Source: Fidelibacterota bacterium (GTDB lineage Bacteria > Fidelibacterota > SORT01). From it: a stretch of 64,000 bases of DNA. The notes under the pieces were generated by a model that saw only the letters and a program-made list of their open reading frames with translations, was not told the DNA's origin and made no database searches. Location of the stretch: positions 28,473 to 92,472 of the forward strand of contig JACZYG010000011.1 in NCBI GenBank assembly GCA_022571215.1, read 5' to 3'. Positions 54,165-62,863 of the stretch are shown piece by piece. How positions within the stretch are numbered: position 1 is the stretch's first letter; every line of letters begins with the position of its first letter. The position numbers and the translations under genes were made by a program.

Positions 54165-56831
54165 TTACTTGAGCAATATCATCTTCCGGGTTGTAGTGTT
54201 CTCACCTCTGCTCAGCTTATAAAAATACACGCCTGACGCAAACTCGGAAGCGTCCCATTGGACACTAAATCGGCCCGGAAGTTTAAACCGATCCACCAGC
54301 GTTGCAACCTTCTGACCGAGCAGGTTATAAACATCCAACTTTGTCTGCCCTGCCCTGTCTATGGCATAATTTATTTCCGTTAGTGGATTAAAGGGATTTG
54401 GATAATTTTGCTCTATTCCGAATGCTAAAGGTCTGACGATCCCTTCATCCTCATCAACCGACACTGCGGTTCTGAACCAATCCATTATAGCGCTCATAAG
54501 TGTCTCGCGGGATGTCACACTACCTGACGGAGAGGTTACAGCCTCGAATCCGAATCCTAAATATACTACGTTGTAATCAGTATTTGTAGCGATTGCAACT
54601 GCGCCATCGGTACTTTCAAAAATAGCGTGGCTCGCAAGATTAGAATCCGGAGCCAGCAAATCTACTTCATCTCCCTGATTATCCGCGCCATCCCCGCTTA
54701 TAACCGCTAAGAACATACCCTCTGTGAAACTTCCAGCTGAGCCGTCAAAGAGAGAAAGCGAAGTCTCTCCAATCCATCTTGAGTGAAGATAGTTTTGGAA
54801 GAAATCAGTCTCTCCGATATCGTTTCCGATATTCTTCCCAGTGATAAGAAGATTACCTCCATTATCGAGAAATGCGCTCAGGCTGTCCTGATGTTCTGCT
54901 GATACGGTTTGCGAATCCGCATCACCCGAAAACCATATTATTGTGTTTCTGTTACTGAACAAGTTCGGCATTCCAAGCGATAGATCCCAGAATTCATAGT
55001 TTCTTCCCGCAGAGTCTAATGCGGAAGTATAAAAGTCTTCATAACTGTTGTTATTGAAGGGAGACTTTACGATAAGCGTATCAGGGAATCCGATAGGAAT
55101 ACTCAACCCTGTGGATTGATATAGGTATGAATCCGCGAACAATTTTACATTAAAATCCACCATCCTTGGCGGAGAAAAATTCACGTCTACCGAAAATGGT
55201 ATCGAGATTTCAAGTGTTTTGGTAGTATCTCCCGCTATGGAAAAATCGAATGAAGTATCCAGTATACTAATTCCAGCCTCGTCTGTCCATACAAATATAG
55301 ATGCTGTATCAGCCGCTCCGCTAAAAATATTCGACACGTTGATAAAGAGCTTCCCGGATTCTCCGGCTTCCGTTCGGTTCACTAAGTCATTTTCGCCATC
55401 ATCTTCAGCCCATATATAGTTGGTTACGAGATTCGGTCCGGGGGTAACGTTTAGATTGGCGGTCATTGTCGTATCGGGAAGAGAAATATCGAAAACTTCA
55501 ATGAATGAGATCTCTCCATCATTGCTTATTGAGCTTGATGGGGATGAAAGACCAAAACTGAATACGCTATTATTTCCGGGGTATACATCGCCCGCATCTC
55601 CCCTTCCAGACATGATGCCGTCCGCTTCCTCAACATCAACAAGTCTTTTGCTGTCATTTCTATTATTACTTTGTCTGTTATCAATATGCCAGATGAGAAG
55701 CCCGCTATTATGAATATACTTATCAAACTTCTTCTGTTTTCTGTACTCTACAAGAAAGTATTCTGTTCCTACGTCTAAACCGTTTCCAAATACTGAAACT
55801 CGCGATGTGATGTTACCGCCCGTCCAAAGCTTATATACAACCGATGTATCCTCAACAGGATAAAACGAAGCGTTGAATTCATTCATAGTCAGAACTTTTG
55901 GTTGAATCCATCCCATTACTTCCTTTGACCAGGGTGACATATGCGTCGGTGTATCCGGATGAATACCATCCCCTCCCCAGTTACCACTGCCCATAAGTCC
56001 CCATTCACCAATACCTGGTGAAGAATCATCGGTGTCGTAGAGATCGGGAAGTCCAAGAACATGACCAAACTCATGACAGAAAATGCCTATTTCTATCATC
56101 TTATTACCGGAGCTACCGCTCAACGCGGGTTGTATAATGTAATCATCTACTTTTACCTGGATACCTAATGCGTTAGTATCATTTGTCGTATAAAAACCTA
56201 ATCCACTTCCGTTCAAACTCCACCGATGTGACCAAATACCATCGCCCCCCGTCTCCCCACCGTAACCTGCGTGGACGATTATCACAGCTTCCACCCATCC
56301 GTCATTATCGTTATCATACAGACCGTAATCAACGGAATCATCTGAGATGGCTACCAGTTCTTTTACGAAATTTGCTGCTCTTCCATCAGCTCCTAAACCG
56401 TTTGACCCATTGGTGTACCACGCTTCCGTCTGATTCAGATCAAACCATCCGTGTACCGTGCCGTCCGCTAAAAATTGACCGTAGGACTGTTCGAGATACA
56501 TCTCTTTCATAGTTCCTGTAGGCCAGGGACCGTCGAAGAGTTCCTTTTGAAGATTTTCTACGGGATACCTATCAGATGGAGTATCGGAAAAATTTCCCGT
56601 GATTACCGGAAATTTGAATTCCTGTGGAATTGAGAATTCAACGCTTGATTTCAGTAATCCTGCTCTCTTTCGTAAAAGTTGGGGAAGATTTCCCTTTCCG
56701 TACTGTTTAGCCATTTCTTGTATGGCTTCACGGACTTCCGCGCTCATCTTAACGCCTTTTTTGGGCGCGGATGCCGCGACTGAGAGCGAATAATTCAGCA
56801 AAACAGCGAAAATAAGTAACAATAATTTCAT
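54165..56831 (-). CDS. M6-family metalloprotease with T9SS sorting domain
   Basis: 888 residues, secreted (signal MKLLLLIFAVLLNYSLSVAAS). The M6 (immune-inhibitor-A-like) zinc motif is HEFGH at residues 253-257, in CHEFGHVLGLPDLYD. After the catalytic part come a CARDB-like beta domain (NLVTNYIWAEDDGENDLVNRTEAGESG) and a domain like a type 1 glutamine amidotransferase fold (LLITGKNIGNDIGETDFFQNYL). The end (FGIEQNYPNPFNPLTEINYAI ... SGVYFYKLSRGENTTTRKMILLK) is a type A T9SS sorting domain. It likely digests extracellular protein. Confidence 0.93.
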   Translation of the reverse strand: MKLLLLIFAVLLNYSLSVAASAPKKGVKMSAEVREAIQEMAKQYGKGNLPQLLRKRAGLLKSSVEFSIPQEFKFPVITGNFSDTPSDRYPVENLQKELFDGPWPTGTMKEMYLEQSYGQFLADGTVHGWFDLNQTEAWYTNGSNGLGADGRAANFVKELVAISDDSVDYGLYDNDNDGWVEAVIIVHAGYGGETGGDGIWSHRWSLNGSGLGFYTTNDTNALGIQVKVDDYIIQPALSGSSGNKMIEIGIFCHEFGHVLGLPDLYDTDDSSPGIGEWGLMGSGNWGGDGIHPDTPTHMSPWSKEVMGWIQPKVLTMNEFNASFYPVEDTSVVYKLWTGGNITSRVSVFGNGLDVGTEYFLVEYRKQKKFDKYIHNSGLLIWHIDNRQSNNRNDSKRLVDVEEADGIMSGRGDAGDVYPGNNSVFSFGLSSPSSSISNDGEISFIEVFDISLPDTTMTANLNVTPGPNLVTNYIWAEDDGENDLVNRTEAGESGKLFINVSNIFSGAADTASIFVWTDEAGISILDTSFDFSIAGDTTKTLEISIPFSVDVNFSPPRMVDFNVKLFADSYLYQSTGLSIPIGFPDTLIVKSPFNNNSYEDFYTSALDSAGRNYEFWDLSLGMPNLFSNRNTIIWFSGDADSQTVSAEHQDSLSAFLDNGGNLLITGKNIGNDIGETDFFQNYLHSRWIGETSLSLFDGSAGSFTEGMFLAVISGDGADNQGDEVDLLAPDSNLASHAIFESTDGAVAIATNTDYNVVYLGFGFEAVTSPSGSVTSRETLMSAIMDWFRTAVSVDEDEGIVRPLAFGIEQNYPNPFNPLTEINYAIDRAGQTKLDVYNLLGQKVATLVDRFKLPGRFSVQWDASEFASGVYFYKLSRGENTTTRKMILLK

Positions 56832-57214
56832 TTACATTTCCTTTGTTTTCCCCCACCCGCTCATACACGGACTAAAAATATCCAGAGAATATAATTTAAA
56901 TTTAAGAGTCTGTCAATGATATAGAGATTTTACACGCTGAATGACAGGTAAGTTCCAATAATAGATTTTAATTGCGAAAAAGAGAGGGGCAGGAGTTAAA
57001 TCTTACCGTCATTTCCCGCCTGACAACAGTCGGGTAAAGAAACAGTTTACTTTTGTATGCGCCGATTCAGGATTTTCACAATCCCGCCTTAGGAGGCGGC
57101 ATCCTGACCGCAGGGTTATTTCTGTAATAGCGTCTGGGCTCCGAAGGAGATCAAAACAGACCCTGACTACTACAGAAATTTGAGATTACTTCGGGACTTA
57201 AGTCCGATTTACGC
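56832..57214. repeat. Intergenic region with three palindromes, no gene
   Basis: 383 bp. Three inverted repeats are visible: CCCGCCTGAC-GTCGGG (57015-57034), which recurs at 61650; CCGCCT-TAGG-AGGCGG (57084-57099); and a long structure from 57118 to 57179, where ATTTCTGTAATAG pairs with CTACTACAGAAAT and an inner GTCTG/CAGAC and CTCC/GGAG stem is nested. The string GGGCTCCxAAGGAG is shared with 40255. They look like REP-type elements. Confidence 0.5.
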
Positions 57215-57556
57215 CTATTCGGACTTGACCCTTGTTTCATCCTTAACTACTTCGCTTTCAAAATAGGTCTTTTTTGTAACATTCTGCGCTATTTTTTCGG
57301 GAGTAGTTTTTTCTTTGTCATATGTGACCGTTGCCAAACCGGTAGCGAGGTCTAATTCAACAGACGAAACACCTGCTTCCTTGTTGAGCGTTGTTTCTAC
57401 GGTCTTGGCGCAATAAGAACAGGTCATTCCTTCAACTTTAATGACGCATGTTTCTTTATCGTTATCTCCCGGTAAATTTGCAGGCGCCGCCGCAAATAAT
57501 AGTCCGGTGGCAGCTGCTACAATCAAAAATGTCAACGCTATTCTATTGTTTTTCAT
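57215..57556 (-). CDS. Heavy-metal-associated (HMA) exported protein, MerP-like
   Basis: 113 residues from the ATG at 57556 (TAGGAG ahead); a TTG stands one codon upstream. Signal or anchor (IALTFLIVAAATGLLFAAAP), then an HMA domain: CVIKVEGMTCSYCAKTVETTLNKEAGVSSVELDLATGLATVTYD, with the metal-binding CSYC pair. The protein would bind Cu, Hg or a similar metal in the periplasm. A perfect inverted repeat lies 48-86 bp before the gene. Its neighbours upstream are a polytopic membrane protein and TerC. Confidence 0.88.
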   Translation of the reverse strand: MKNNRIALTFLIVAAATGLLFAAAPANLPGDNDKETCVIKVEGMTCSYCAKTVETTLNKEAGVSSVELDLATGLATVTYDKEKTTPEKIAQNVTKKTYFESEVVKDETRVKSE

Positions 57557-57603
57557 CAATTACTCCTAACAATCAGTTTACTTTTATCATTTCGCTGTAT
57601 AGT

Positions 57604-57642
57604 GTATTGTATAATGACAAATAAGAATGTATTATACAATAC
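57604..57642 (-). promoter_or_regulatory. 12-bp perfect inverted repeat upstream of the HMA gene
   Basis: GTATTGTATAAT (57604-57615) and ATTATACAATAC (57631-57642), 15 bases apart. Both arms contain promoter-like AT elements for the minus strand. It may be the operator of a metal-responsive regulator. On the plus strand a T-run follows, so a terminator is an alternative. Confidence 0.45.
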
Positions 57643-57686
57643 CTTTTTTGTTTTTTATCTTTCTGATATTACCGTCTGAGAAATTA

Positions 57687-58301
57687 TTAATAAACGAAAA
57701 ACGCCAGGAATCCAATTGATATAAGCACAATTCCGGTAACTCGTTTTTCATTATGTTCCAAAAAATGCCAATTCAATTTATTAATTCCTTTGAGACCAAG
57801 ATCCACTAAAATCAGCATGCCGATTACCGTAACTATAAGATATACAACAGAAACTATCAGTATTCCGTTCCAGCCTATCAATCCGGCAGAAAAGTAATAA
57901 GCCTCTATTTCGATGCAGGGTGAAAAGAACATTCCAAAACTCAGGGAGGCAATAATCGCTATTTTTGAACTTTTATTGGTTATTCTTTCTGAATCATGAA
58001 AATGGGAATGTTTTATGCCCACAAGAATGTATATGCTTCCCAATGCTATTAGCACAACCGGCGCAATAATTCTTATTACCGGCTCATAATTTTCAGATAA
58101 CTTGAATCCCAATAATCCGACTAAAATACCGATCATTATCGTACTTGCCGTGTGTGAAAATCCTGCTATGGCAGTAGCCGTCATTGTTTCTCTTCTACTC
58201 CAATTCTCCGATTTACTTATCGCAATCAAGGGCAACCAGTGATTTGGAATAGAAGCATGAATGATGCTTAACAGCAGGCTTCCTAAAAATATTTGTAACA
58301 T
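57687..58301 (-). CDS. Polytopic membrane protein, probable metal transport
   Basis: 204 residues, about six membrane segments. HASIPNHWLPLIAISKSENWSRRETM and TAIAGFSHTAST place His residues early in the membrane part; VGIKHSHFHDSE is a His-rich loop; FFSPCIEIEAYYFSAGLIG adds Cys and Glu. The pattern is like NicO/UreH-type metal carriers, but I cannot match it surely. Lying between TerC and an HMA protein on one strand supports metal traffic. Confidence 0.65.
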   Translation of the reverse strand: MLQIFLGSLLLSIIHASIPNHWLPLIAISKSENWSRRETMTATAIAGFSHTASTIMIGILVGLLGFKLSENYEPVIRIIAPVVLIALGSIYILVGIKHSHFHDSERITNKSSKIAIIASLSFGMFFSPCIEIEAYYFSAGLIGWNGILIVSVVYLIVTVIGMLILVDLGLKGINKLNWHFLEHNEKRVTGIVLISIGFLAFFVY

Positions 58302-58341
58302 GAAATTACTTATCTTATGAAAAAATTAACTCTGCCTAACC

Positions 58342-59271
58342 TTACCCTTCGCTGGTAACAGATTTAGCTGGAATCATAATCGATGCTATTACCGACAGTA
58401 TAAGAATCGCTGCAACGGTTCCTAAAGCAACCGGGATAGATATAATATAAAATTCCGAAATTAGCATTTTTGTTCCGACAAACGATAGAACCAAACCCAG
58501 GCCGTATTTAAGATAATGAAACATCTCCAATACTCCCGAAAGTGCGAAATAGAGCGCGCGCAATCCGAGTATGGCAAAAACATTTGATGTATATACAATG
58601 AAAGAATCGGTTGTAATAGCAAATATTGCGGGAATTGAATCTAACGCAAACATTAGATCCGTGACTTCTACAACAATCAGTACTACTATAAGCGGAGTAA
58701 AAATTCTTTTCCCGTCTATCACGGTCACAAATTTATCGCCATCGTAATCTTTCGACATAGGAATGAATCTCTTGGCTAAATTAACCACAGGATTTCTTTC
58801 AGGATGAACAGAAATCTCCTTCTGGAATGCCATCTTGATTCCCGTATAAACCAGGAAGGCGCCGAGGATAAATATAACCCAATGAAAATTACTGATAAGC
58901 GCCGTCCCCACCGCTATCAATGCTCCCCGCATAATCAATGCGCCGATGATACCCCACATTAGCACCTTATGCTGGTATTCTGGCTTGACCTTGAAGTATG
59001 AAAAAAGAATAGCGAATACAAATATGTTATCTACGCTTAAAGATTTTTCGATTAAGTATCCTGTGAGAAATTGTAATGCGGATTCATACCCGAACCAAAA
59101 ATAAATTCCAACGTTAAACGTAAGAGAAATAAAGATCCATCCCGCACTCCATATAAGAGCTTCCTTTACGGATATGACATGGGATTTTTTGTGCAATACT
59201 CCAAGGTCAATTGCTATGAGTATGAGAATCAGGAAGTTGAATCCCACCCATAATGATAAACTATGCGTCAT
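58342..59271 (-). CDS. TerC/Alx-family membrane protein
   Basis: 309 residues, about nine membrane segments. The TerC pattern is clear: KEALIWSAGWIFISLTFNVGIYFWFGYESALQFLTGYLIEKSLSVDNIFVFAILFSYFKV, and later LIVVLIVVEVTDLMFALDSIPAIFAITTDSFIVYTSNVFAILGLRALYFAL with the buried acidic residues. E. coli Alx and relatives export manganese. No yybP-ykoY manganese riboswitch was found upstream. First gene of the metal cluster. Confidence 0.93.
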   Translation of the reverse strand: MTHSLSLWVGFNFLILILIAIDLGVLHKKSHVISVKEALIWSAGWIFISLTFNVGIYFWFGYESALQFLTGYLIEKSLSVDNIFVFAILFSYFKVKPEYQHKVLMWGIIGALIMRGALIAVGTALISNFHWVIFILGAFLVYTGIKMAFQKEISVHPERNPVVNLAKRFIPMSKDYDGDKFVTVIDGKRIFTPLIVVLIVVEVTDLMFALDSIPAIFAITTDSFIVYTSNVFAILGLRALYFALSGVLEMFHYLKYGLGLVLSFVGTKMLISEFYIISIPVALGTVAAILILSVIASIMIPAKSVTSEG

Positions 59272-59570
59272 ACTGCGCCCTTATTTTATTTCTGGTTGTT
59301 CTGTTACAGCTGAAATTTACGTCCAAACAGTTACAGCGTCCTAATTAATAACATAGAGAGTTAATTTGCACTAAGTAATTTTCTGTAATAAAATTTCATC
59401 GAAATGAATCTACTCAATTGTCAAATGAATAATCAATGCTGATAGAAATCAGAACCGTTATTATCGTATTTTCTATACCTATTATTTATATTGGATTTGA
59501 GTATCTGTTGACTCCATACTAAAATCTATATTATATTTCAATCGTCAAATAATTTACTTTAAAATTACTT

Positions 59571-59840
59571 ATGAGTAATTCTGATAAATCGAAAAGGGAA
59601 TCAATATCGTTGGATAAATATCTCTCTTTTGTGAAGCTGGCGGAGAAAGTATCGCACGACCTGAATAATACCCTGTTTCCTATATTAACAGGCTCTGAGC
59701 TAATACTGGAAAATCAATCGGATAAAGAGTTAATTAGAGAATCAGCTTCCGATATTAACGAATCTGTGGAAAAATCTATCCAAATTCTTAATGATTTTGT
59801 TTCACAAATCCAATCAATCGCCGCAGATGCGGAAACTTGA
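59571..59840 (+). CDS. Stand-alone histidine kinase H-box (dimerisation) protein
   Basis: 89 residues. KYLSFVKLAEKVSHDLNNTLFPILTGSELIL matches the HisKA H-box, in which HD(L/F)NN is phosphorylated, and the rest is the second helix of a two-helix hairpin (RESASDINESVEKSIQILNDFV). No ATP-binding domain follows; the next gene is on the other strand. It might be a phosphotransfer or kinase-inhibiting protein, or the remainder of a larger kinase. Confidence 0.6.
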   Translation: MSNSDKSKRESISLDKYLSFVKLAEKVSHDLNNTLFPILTGSELILENQSDKELIRESASDINESVEKSIQILNDFVSQIQSIAADAET

Positions 59841-59855
59841 TTTATCTAATATTGC

Positions 59856-60533
59856 TCAGGCTGTAGCCATTTCCCTCTGAACACCGTCAAGAATCAAGTT
59901 ATACGCCTTCATTGATCTCCCGACCGTATCAACCAACTTTTCAGCCGCTTCGGGTGTTATATCTCCCGCTGAAATAATCTGCCGCCAGATCTCCGCATGA
60001 AGCACGTCTACATCACGATGCAAGGTGAAATACTCCAAACCTCTCTTATCACTGATGCCATAATATTTTTTAAGTCCATCAATTTTTGCCTTGGCAATGT
60101 CCGGCACACGCGACTCATAAGCATAAAGAGCGACTGAACCCTCTAAATATGACCCATTCCTACTTATGTCCATGAGTATCTCAAGAGCTTCGTCTGTTTC
60201 GCTGTTCGGCTCACTCTCGGTTAATTCCTCTCTTGACAACGAGAGAGCTTTACCGAAATTAATCCAAAGTTCAGGATGCGGTTTTTCACGATTTTCTTCT
60301 TCAGCGAGATTTTCTAAAATGAATTGACGGATCGTTAAATCATCACAATTAGAATGAACAGCGCTTAGATACCGTGGAAAAGAGTTCACAAATTTATAAT
60401 ATTGAACAGCATATCTTCGCAGGGATTCAATAGAGAGCGCTCCTTCAGACCATGCCTGATAAAACGGATGCTTCAACAGATCCATCTCCAATACCCTGGA
60501 GTCAATTGCTTCTAATACTTTAGCATATTTCAT
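59856..60533 (-). CDS. CADD-like diiron protein, probable self-sacrificing p-aminobenzoate synthase
   Basis: 225 residues of the TenA/PqqC/heme-oxygenase-like diiron fold. Against Chlamydia CADD, recalled from memory, the metal ligands all fit with an offset of two: Glu79, His86, Glu140, His172, Asp176, His179. Tyr25 and Lys150, which match the tyrosine and lysine that CADD uses up to make p-aminobenzoate, are both present, as are Tyr139 and Tyr168. HPFYQAWSEGALS and SFPRYLSAVHSNCDD are also alike. It would supply pABA for folate without pabABC. Stands alone. Confidence 0.82.
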   Translation of the reverse strand: MKYAKVLEAIDSRVLEMDLLKHPFYQAWSEGALSIESLRRYAVQYYKFVNSFPRYLSAVHSNCDDLTIRQFILENLAEEENREKPHPELWINFGKALSLSREELTESEPNSETDEALEILMDISRNGSYLEGSVALYAYESRVPDIAKAKIDGLKKYYGISDKRGLEYFTLHRDVDVLHAEIWRQIISAGDITPEAAEKLVDTVGRSMKAYNLILDGVQREMATA

Positions 60534-60745
60534 AACGGTACTGCTCCTTTTTATTAGGTGATTCTCGTAGCCAATAACGCATAACCTAACTTAGTTCGTT
60601 TTATTTATCAAGAAATATTCTGTGTATAAAATCCGTTTTTATAATAATATATTACATTTTATATTATTTTTTAATCAGTTAAAACTCTTGTATCAAATTG
60701 TACTGAATCTTAACTTTGTTGCAGATTCATGGCTAATGAAATCTT

Positions 60746-61570
60746 ATGCTGAACAAATCAAAATTTCAATCTGACTCATATTCTATAGATGAGATAAAAC
60801 TTGGTGATCTTCGTAAGCAATTGGAAGCCGGTTTTCTTATATCAAGTTATTTTCAGGAAATAAAAGACGATATCAATTACATAACCTTTTCACTCCATTC
60901 AAATGAAAGTATAGAATCTCTAATTTCAATACCTGACAGCGATATGGTACAAGAATTTCTTCAATCTAAAGAATTTGATCGCCATAAAAGAATACTAAAG
61001 GAAAAAGCGGCATTTATAATAGATCTTGTTGAATTTTCTCATCTTTCAGCTGATGACCAGTTGAATTTACTTGTACGTTATCAAACAGAACTTAACTACG
61101 CTCTCGAAAATTTCGATATCGAACATAAGATCTCCATAGGCGATGGAACTATAATTGTTCTTGAAGCTGCCTCAATTCCTCAACTTATTCAATGTATTTA
61201 TGCCGTACAGCAACAATTCGAGGGCTACAATCGCGATTTTGGTCATACCGCCAACAATATAAAGTGCAGATATGGCGTGAATATAGGCACCTGTTTTGAT
61301 TTTCGGGATATAAACAGTCATTGGAATGTTCTGGGACCGGGAATAAACGATACTCAACGCCTGATGTCTTTTGCCCGCGGGTATCAGACAATCGTTTCTT
61401 CTACTGTAAAACAAGGCTTTGAGGAAAAAGAAATTCTTTCTCCCGAGGGCGTTAAGGTAACTTTCGGACCGGAAAAAAAGGGTCTTGATAAACATAAACG
61501 AGAACATACATTCCATGAATTGAAATTTTCAATAATTGAAAAACCGTTTAGCGTCAGGTGGCAATTCTAA
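60746..61570 (+). CDS. Class III nucleotide cyclase-like protein
   Basis: 274 residues. The N-terminal 90 are helical. From about residue 90 a cyclase homology fold is seen: AAFIIDLVEFSHLS (first metal Asp), HKISIGDGTIIVLEAAS (second metal Asp in the GDG turn), CRYGVNIGTCFDF, then WNVLGPGINDTQRLMSFARGYQTIVSS with the Asn and Arg of the family. So the main catalytic positions seem kept, though it diverges elsewhere. It may make cAMP or cGMP, or be a sensing relative. No partner gene is near. Confidence 0.65.
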   Translation: MLNKSKFQSDSYSIDEIKLGDLRKQLEAGFLISSYFQEIKDDINYITFSLHSNESIESLISIPDSDMVQEFLQSKEFDRHKRILKEKAAFIIDLVEFSHLSADDQLNLLVRYQTELNYALENFDIEHKISIGDGTIIVLEAASIPQLIQCIYAVQQQFEGYNRDFGHTANNIKCRYGVNIGTCFDFRDINSHWNVLGPGINDTQRLMSFARGYQTIVSSTVKQGFEEKEILSPEGVKVTFGPEKKGLDKHKREHTFHELKFSIIEKPFSVRWQF

Positions 61571-61649
61571 CATAGATACTTAGTCCAATCTTATGTAATT
61601 CCTGAATTAACAATGTTTTACGTATTTTTTGAATCCTTGAACGAGATTG

Positions 61650-61674
61650 CCCGCCTGACATTAGTCGGCAGGTA
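61650..61674. repeat. REP-like palindrome, second copy
   Basis: CCCGCCTGAC then ATTAGTCGGCAGGTA, related to 57015-57034 and able to fold on CCGCCTGAC / GTCGGCAGG. Intergenic. Confidence 0.45.
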
Positions 61675-61804
61675 GACCCTGAATATGAATTGTTAGTATT
61701 GTATATATTCATTTTGATATTTCCCTAAACTCCGTATTTCCAATATATTAACTTTTTCTGATGTGATTTAAATCACATTTTACAAATTATTTATATAAAA
61801 AACC

Positions 61805-61833
61805 TTGACAAGGCATATACGATTTACTATATT
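61805..61833 (+). promoter_or_regulatory. Strong sigma-70-like promoter of the lipoprotein gene
   Basis: TTGACA (61805-61810), exactly 17 bases, TATATT (61828-61833). With GGAGG (61987-61991) before the ATG, high expression is expected. Confidence 0.7.
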
Positions 61834-61999
61834 AACCGTGCGAATCGAGCATACTATGCAAAATGACTTAAACAACACAGCAAAAACAAACAAAACTATA
61901 GAGGCTATAAGTGAATCAACTTACAGTCTCTATAACAGTTTAGGCTTACGCTATGCTTATAATTATAAACAAACACAAAAGGACGCGGAGGTACGAACA

Positions 62000-62593
62000 A
62001 TGAATACAAGCAGAAAGCATTTCAGAAACCTGCTTTTACCGTTAACAGTAGTAGCGATGTTGCTGAGCGTTGCTTGCGATTACGCAGCGACGACGGCGCC
62101 GGAATCGGCTAAGACATCTGCTTCGGTAGCAGGAGCGGCTACATCATTAGAAGGTGTGAACTTTCTAAAGTGGAGCCCGAAATCAATGGCGAAGTTGACT
62201 GCGCTCAACAAATCAAATGTGGCGGAGAAGACGATCACGGTTAGCGCCGGTGGTTCGGTCGGCGGTCAGAAGACATTTGGCAACACGGTAGAGATACCTG
62301 CCGGAGCGGTTGACGACAACACAACGATATCGGTACAGGTTACCTGTATGGATGGACAGAATCCCTGTTCAGCCGAGGTAGAGTTTTTACCGAGCATGAC
62401 ATTCAACACCGATGTAAAGATCACGTTGGATTATGACGCGCTCGGTTTTGACGGTGACCCTTACCTTATAGAGATCTACTTTATATTGGAAGACGGTGAC
62501 GGTGGCGAGGTAGTGGAGTACACTGTAAATGAAGAGGAAAAGACACTCGTATTCTACATCAATCATTTCACACGTTACGGATGGGCATACTAG
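62000..62593 (+). CDS. Lipoprotein with ZU5-like domain
   Basis: 197 residues from the ATG at 62000 with an ideal GGAGG. Lipoprotein signal (NLLLPLTVVAMLLSVACDYA). The mature part has a low-complexity Ala/Ser/Thr linker, then TITVSAGGSVGGQKTFGNTVEIPAGAVDDNTTISVQVTCMDG, which resembles ZU5-type beta domains in surface proteins; it ends with EKTLVFYINHFTRYGWAY. Strong promoter, strong ribosome site and codon use with many GC-ending codons suggest an abundant protein. Its role is unknown. Confidence 0.75.
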   Translation: MNTSRKHFRNLLLPLTVVAMLLSVACDYAATTAPESAKTSASVAGAATSLEGVNFLKWSPKSMAKLTALNKSNVAEKTITVSAGGSVGGQKTFGNTVEIPAGAVDDNTTISVQVTCMDGQNPCSAEVEFLPSMTFNTDVKITLDYDALGFDGDPYLIEIYFILEDGDGGEVVEYTVNEEEKTLVFYINHFTRYGWAY

Positions 62594-62825
62594 ATGATCG
62601 CATTCTTGATTTAGTTTAGATTTGCAATACTTCCACTCGATTAAAATTTAAATCGTATTTTCACGCAGAGCAAATATTTTGACATTGCTCTCTATATCAA
62701 TTGTTTCGTATAGCCTACTTATAACAAAACTATTCGGCAGTCCAAAACTTGTTAAACCTATATGTTTTATTTGATCCAGTTATAGGACTTGACCGAAAAC
62801 TCCTGTAACTCCTTGAATTCAATAG

Positions 62826-62854
62826 TTGACAATTGTATATAGTTGTCATATACT
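62826..62854 (+). promoter_or_regulatory. brnTA promoter with internal dyad
   Basis: TTGACA (62826-62831), 17 bases, TATACT (62849-62854), 10 bases before the BrnT ATG. TGACAA (62827-62832) and TTGTCA (62843-62848) form an inverted repeat within it, where the antitoxin could bind to repress the pair. Confidence 0.65.
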
Positions 62855-62863
62855 TATAAATAG

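Larger units (their letters stand above)
61571..61999. other. Intergenic region: palindrome, promoter and leader
   Basis: 429 bp without a supported gene. It holds a REP-like palindrome (61650-61674), a strong promoter at 61805, and a leader of about 160 bases ahead of the lipoprotein ATG at 62000. A frame that begins at the TTG of the -35 box is not likely to be translated from there. Confidence 0.6.

Noticed and set aside
59272..59400. Manganese (yybP-ykoY) riboswitch before terC
   Set aside because: None of the conserved loop sequences were found.
61805..61999. Start of the lipoprotein gene at TTG 61805
   Set aside because: The TTG is part of the TTGACA -35 box, and a clean GGAGG plus lipoprotein signal exists at 62000.
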